NCBI RefSeq assembly: GCF_000004075.3
Contig: NC_026660.2
Span: forward strand, 992,001 to 1,056,000
DNA: 64,000 bases
Reading direction: 5' to 3'
Origin: Cucumis sativus
Taxonomy: Eukaryota > Streptophyta > Magnoliopsida > Cucurbitales > Cucurbitaceae
The notes beneath the pieces are model-generated. The model was not told the origin of the DNA and did no database searches. It saw only the letters and a program-made list of their open reading frames with translations. Position numbers and translations under genes: made by a program. Of this stretch, positions 58,675-64,000 are shown one piece after another. Each line of letters begins with the position of its first letter. Positions within the stretch are counted from its first letter, which is position 1.

Positions 58675-61249
58675 TCAAGACTTGCTTCCCTTCTTCGAGC
58701 TATGCCTCTCATCATCAGACTTGTGGCAGATGCAACCAGGATACGGATTGGCATAGAAGTTTTCCTCCAGTTTTGAAGATTTCCCGGGGCGTCTGGGATA
58801 TGGTAATCCCATTCTCTCTTTATGTAATTCTTTAACTTTAGAAGAAAACACTTCCCAGCTTAACTCACCACTGTCCAATTGGTCTATCAAATTCACAAAG
58901 CTTGTCCTGAAAATAGATGATATCGTCAGATTGCTACAAAAGCGCTTTTCTAATTCATTTTTTCTTTTAGTTTTCATTGGGTTGAAATTATTGCACCCTG
59001 TAGACTTATATTCTCTAGCTGTCACATTCCTTTTAAGAACTTGAGACCAAGTTACTTTTGGACTTTTGCTTTGGCGACCATACCCATTGTAAGAGATCTC
59101 ACGAAAGTACTAGTAAAGGAGTACTGGCTCAATTGACAGGATTTAGTTAATTTAGGATTTTAGTATTCTCATTTAGTATTTGTGTCTTCCTTATTTTAAC
59201 TTTATTTGGATTTAGACTATTGATCTGTCTATCTCTATACCTGTCAGGGCTTATAGTTTTCCGAAACCCTTCAAATCTCCTGTGACCTTGGACAGCTTTA
59301 GCCATGTTCCCATCATAGGTGTAAACAAAAACATCACTCTCTACTGCTACAACGTAGTCTAAAGCAGCCAACTGGTTCTGATATTGTTGCATAGGCTGCA
59401 ATTCCTCTTCGGTTGCCAAAGATGAATGCGTGAAGATATTTGGATACTTATCTTGTAGTGGTGTAATCCCGTCCTTGCTGTAAATCTTGCCAGCAACAAT
59501 GTAGATATTTGTATCAGAAGGATACCCCATTGCCTCAAGAAAGACAGCTACCTCTCTTGGTGTCATGGGACATTCCCCTAGTAGTCTTTGCTGGGTAGCA
59601 TTTATGTCTTTAACCTTCCAGTGTCTTACGTGAAACCTTAGGTCCATCAGCTCTTCATCTTCCTCTTCAGTAAGGTTGTGACTGCAGCCTGTGAACGCCA
59701 ACATGTCCTTTTCATATCTACAATCAAATATATTTGCTATCAGGAACATATTGAACTTTCGGGATTCTCCGTCTCGGTAGCTGCAGCCAACTTGTGTCTT
59801 TTTCTTACCTTAAGTGCAAAGCTAAATAAGGTTTTCCATTACTTCTGAGTCTTTCAGCTAGCTTGTTTCCAAGCTGTTCAATATTGTTATTGAACCTTAA
59901 AGCTTCATACATTGCTCGACATCGTAGTTTCTGAATCGGTTCTGCGATACCATTGTTGGCTAATCGAGAATCTGTATGGGTCAGGCGGAGAACTTTATGT
60001 TGCTTCAACAAGGATGCCATATGTACTCTATAATATCGAGGCTGCATATATCAACACTTTAGAATGACATTTTTTTTTTAAAACTGAGAGGGAGAGAGAA
60101 TGAAAGAATCAATGTCACCTTGGACCAAGAAACTGGTGCAGTATCAAAGGGTTGGATACTTGCAAGTTTTGAGGGAAGAGACTCTAATACATGAACTTCA
60201 TCCCTCAAGACATCAATGAAGTTTTGCCAATTGAAGATATCTTTAAAATCACTGTGGAAAATGACATTCTTATAATTAAATAACTCAAAATAGTTTTTAT
60301 CTTTGATTATAAGTAACTCTAAAAAGCTAACGAAAACTACCTCGGATCGGTCCAAAAGGATTTGTGATCCAAAGAAGGAAGAACAAGAGTTGCATTCATG
60401 AGTTTTGCTATAGCAACCAAGTCACTTATCTGCATATAGTTATGATTAAGCAAACAAACTAACAATAAAAACTTATACATTTTGAATAAAAAATGAAAAC
60501 GAAACAGACCCCAGTTTTCATCTGATTCAATCCACCATTGGCTCGAGCGAGAAGGTAGCCCTTTGTTTCGTCATCACTCCCTGTTATTAACACATAACAA
60601 ATATTTAAAATGTGACTATGTCGTAATGAATATGTTCAAATAAAATACTCAACAATAAATTTAACTAAAAGAAGAAAAATGAGATGACTTCTTTGTCCCT
60701 GGATATCTCTACTTACATGGTTCGTTCTTTGTTACATTAATGCATTTGTAATAGTCTTCGCTTTCTGGTTCCTTCCATATCTCTGAAACCTAACTACCAT
60801 AAACCAATGGTAAAATTTTAGACTACAACAAAAACATTAGGCAACAATTATTGGAAAAGGGCACGACAAAATATTGTAACCTGAAGCTTTGGGTGGATTG
60901 TTTTAACAAGATCAGCAGAAACATCCTGTTCTTGGCTCAAAGCATTGTTTGTTTGGTACATAGTCTTTTGAGGAACAACAATGAAATTAGCAGCACGACC
61001 TCTAGTTCGATCCTTCCCCATCATAACCCCCATTTCTTCATAAGAATTAAGCAACATGAACTTAACAAACAAAGATATGGTTGAAAAGGCCAAAAGCATC
61101 AAGCAGCCAACTGCATAAAATCCTGGCCGCCGCAAGTGTGGATGAACATGACGGCGGAAGGACGTGACATGTTTAACGACGTCGACATCAACACCGCCAA
61201 GTTTCTCACCATCCTCGTGATCGAATTCGAGCACCCTTCTTCTCGTCAT
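58675..61249 (-). CDS. O-fucosyltransferase family protein (type II membrane)
   Basis: Eight minus-strand exons join in frame: 61249-60881, 60789-60717, 60580-60510, 60429-60341, 60251-60119, 60041-59809, 59717-59241 and 58906-58675, giving 558 residues. A cytosolic Arg/His-rich N-terminus precedes one signal anchor (about 45-68, [21 protein letters not shown]), then the plant O-FucT (PF10250) domain. Conserved blocks: [20 protein letters not shown] and [10 protein letters not shown] (usual QANGGLNQ...NATLVIP), [31 protein letters not shown] with the HxR-type Arg, [25 protein letters not shown], and [20 protein letters not shown] followed by [16 protein letters not shown]. The C-terminus has PYPGCICH. 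Members act in the Golgi on cell-wall glycans or proteins; acceptor unknown here. The gene is convergent with SYP81, stops 376 bp apart. Confidence 0.94.
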
Positions 61250-64000
61250 GAATTGAAAGAGGCTTTCTTAAGGTTGAATCTTCCGTGTGCATGAAATTTG
61301 GTTTAGAGGGTGGACATGTCAAAAAATATAGAACCAAAAATATGGTTATAAAATGGAAGAGAAAAGGATTTGACGGTTTATTTTTTATTTTTTAATTTTA
61401 TTCTTTTCTATTTTAATTATTATTAATTTTTGAATGGTTGTGGGGAAATTATGGGAACCGAATTTTGAGGAATAACAAAGGCTTTTGAGTTGCTCATTAT
61501 CATCCCATGTTTCCACCATTTTTTTTGTTCTTCAATTTCCCTTACGATTTAATTAGTAATTCATTATTATGTACAATTCAACACTTTTGCATTTTGCTAA
61601 ATGTGATCTCTTCTAATTATGGATATTTAATGGTTGGTAGAATTTTATTTCCTCCTAGCTTGAATAAAACTAAAATAAAAAATCACTTGTGCTTTTAATA
61701 AGCCAGATTGATCAAAATTTTGGAGTCTTTTGTTTGAATTGTATATATAGAAATATAAGTTACAAGAACTTGAATCATAATATAACATTTCTTGTCTATC
61801 AGTTTGTGATTATAAAGAATGAGTTAAAAACGAGTTCTATAAATTTAAATTAGTTTGAATAATGTTCCTTCGTATTTAAAAGACATATATTGGGTGGTTA
61901 AAAAAAAAAAAATAGAAGATATTCCAACCAATTAATTCAAGTAAATATTTATGAAGAAAAAAGAAAAAGCTGAAGGACAATGTAGTGTATACCTAAGGAA
62001 ATTAGATGGAGAAACTAGCTACATATTAGGTTAAAAAGTAGACCGATATTTGTGAAATACGTCCTAAACTTTCGTCCACAAAATTTCTAGATCATATATA
62101 ATATTAGGTGGTTATGATTATTTTGTGATTGCTTATTATTGATAAAAAAAAATTTGTAATTATTAGTTGAGTATATATAAATTTAACAAGGTGTTAAATA
62201 GATTATAAAGGTTGATCCAGGAATACATATTAAACTTTGGAGTTGATGAAGTTAAGGTGGAAGGTTAAAGTATTTTGATAGCATAAAGTAATTGTATACT
62301 ATCAAATCCTTCATGAGGAAAATATATAAATCAAATGAAATTAGAAACAAAATGCTACAAAAGATGGGGCAACTCAAAACCTTCATTTTCTCAATACTTA
62401 CTTTGGTTTTTGATGTTAATTAAACTAAACTAAAATATAAACTCAACTTAAAATTAAAATTAAATGGAAAGCGAACCCCTTTTAAAATAAAGTAAAATGA
62501 ATCAAACAATTTGATCAAATTTTCGATTAATAATTATCGCTTCTTTTTCCAAATAAGTTATGGATATTACTACTAGTATTTGTTTTCATAGTAAACTAAA
62601 TAGATATATATATATATTTTTATGGTTTATGATGTTGGAATCTTAGCTAATTAAATAATCACTCTAATAATATTCTTAATCCCTTCCTGATGGCATCAGT
62701 GAACACGGAAGTTACTTCAATTGCAAAACAAGAGTCTGTTTATTTTGTGAGATCTTCGAATTGAGCAGTTGGAGATGGAATACTAGGAATCCTCTGTACT
62801 CTTTTTTTTTTCTTTTTGAACTTATTCATTTATGCTGTTTGATTTTTTAAGATGCTTTGATACCCGTACGAAGTTCATGACTTAGAAAGTGTTGCCCTTT
62901 GTCAACGAGATTGGCAAAGGAATTGTAGGAAGGTAGATCAGAAGGGATGAAGGTCAATTGGGTTTAGAACTTTAAGAACACAGTTTGGTAGTCCATTTTC
63001 GAGCACCCTTTTAGAGCGAGCGGTTTTTGAATAGTTCTATGGACTTGGTTCTGTCTACAGCTTTTAAACACTTTACTCTTTCTTACTTAGTTTTGAAATT
63101 GGAAATCTCTATTGTACTCACTTTTAGGTGCTTTATTTGATTATGTCGATGAAGAAATTGTTTCTTATCTAAAGAAACGAAGAAGTTTGATCAAATAGAG
63201 TTGGTATCACTTCAATCTAAAATAAGTCCACCATGTTTAAAAGTATGGTAACTTTTTCATTTTTCAAATTGTTTTTGCTTGTCCTCTTTCTTCAGATTTA
63301 ACAATGAGTTGTGCTAGTTTATAACTAGGTCTGTTACAGCTCAAATGATTTAAGTTTATAAAAGTGCAAGTATATAACTTAAAGGTTATAATATTTTAGT
63401 TATCTCATCTAAAATGTCTCAGATTCCAATTCATCTGCCTTCCTGCTATGTGATGATCTTAAAAGGAAAAAGAACACCAATTGTAAAGCCAAGGAAAAAG
63501 AGTTCTTGTCTTTTTTTCAATTATTTACCAAACCATCCGAACTCCAAAAGACTGGCTCCCACTTCGAATCTGTCGAGAAATGTTGCCTAAATTCATCATG
63601 ATATTGTTAGTTTATGAGGAGGGTCCACCTTTCCCTCCATAATCCTTGTCGTCATTATTGCCACATTATAGTGAATATTCCATAGGATTTTGTGATACCC
63701 TCAGTTCTCCTCGTTGCAAATTCCCTTTTAGATTTCCATTCAAATCAGCCTATTGAAAACGTATACGATCACGCGGCCGATGGTTCAACTTTTTTCAAGC
63801 TTCAATTCCAAAAATTTGTCCTCATTTCAACAGATGACACAGATCTTAATCTTTTCACCATCTCCAATACTTTCCCCTTTCAATGGTTTCCTCCATAACT
63901 TGTGTTTTCAGAGTCATTGTGTCTTGATCCTCTGTTTCTCTTGGGTGTTCAATATGTTGATTTGTTAGCCATTTTCATTTTGGGTGTTACAGGGAGGGAG
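61250..64000. other. Upstream of O-fucosyltransferase gene; no further firm gene
   Basis: The first 200 bp should include the promoter of the O-fucosyltransferase gene. From 62680 to the end the sequence is less AT-rich, with transcript-like composition, for example near 62870-63060 and 63690-63900. A plus-strand frame at 63692-63898 contains ENVYDHAADGSTFFKLQFQK without an ATG start; it might be a fragment of an exon or transposon but no family is recognised. The window edge prevents a decision. Confidence 0.45.

Overview
This window is nuclear DNA from a flowering plant: AT-rich, gene-sparse, with intron-containing genes, plant-specific families (UDP-glycosyltransferase, DUF620, class I small heat-shock protein, SYP81 syntaxin, plant O-fucosyltransferase), a MIR393 gene, many microsatellites and retrotransposon debris. 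A fold-back repeat rich in CTATCA/TGATAG at 33.4-33.6 kb is of a type I associate with cucurbits, so Cucumis or a relative is my best guess; that is inference, not proof.

Layout. 1-8.1 kb: no convincing gene, only microsatellites and decayed repeats. 8.35-9.82 kb (+): five-exon gene for a plant-specific protein of unknown function ending in LPQEWTY. 14.19-16.02 kb (+): two-exon UGT76-like glycosyltransferase. 16.80-17.25 kb (+): intronless class I HSP20. 18.1-20.7 kb: three copies of a short tRNA-like gene in diverged duplications. 20.89-23.04 kb (-): three-exon DUF620 gene. 23.3-28.2 kb: AT-rich, no gene. 28.27-30.70 kb (-): two-exon RING-variant (C4HC3) membrane protein. 31-34.5 kb: AT-rich with fold-back and tRNA-derived repeats. 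34.6-38.7 kb: three more tRNA-like genes inside an inverted segmental duplication. 38.7-44.7 kb: no firm gene. 44.83-44.98 kb (+): MIR393 hairpin. 45-49.9 kb: repeats. 49.99-50.92 kb (+): intronless membrane-anchored L-type lectin-like protein. 52.4-54.5 kb: broken Ty1/copia retrotransposon. 55.59-58.30 kb (+): seven-exon SYP81 (syntaxin-18 type SNARE). 58.68-61.25 kb (-): eight-exon O-fucosyltransferase-family gene, convergent with SYP81. 61.3-64 kb: no firm gene.

The protein genes are separate transcription units without an obvious shared pathway; SYP81 (ER/Golgi SNARE) and the O-fucosyltransferase (Golgi-type glycosyltransferase) merely share the secretory pathway. All exon models were built by hand from GT/AG sites and reading-frame continuity.

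The least ordinary content is a six-member family of about 60-nt tRNA-like genes (18.1-38.2 kb). They have a nearly invariant acceptor stem, T arm, A-box-like and B-box sequences and a downstream T run, lack a normal D arm, and carry a central hairpin whose stem is conserved but whose loop differs in every copy. I do not recognise them as any standard tRNA.
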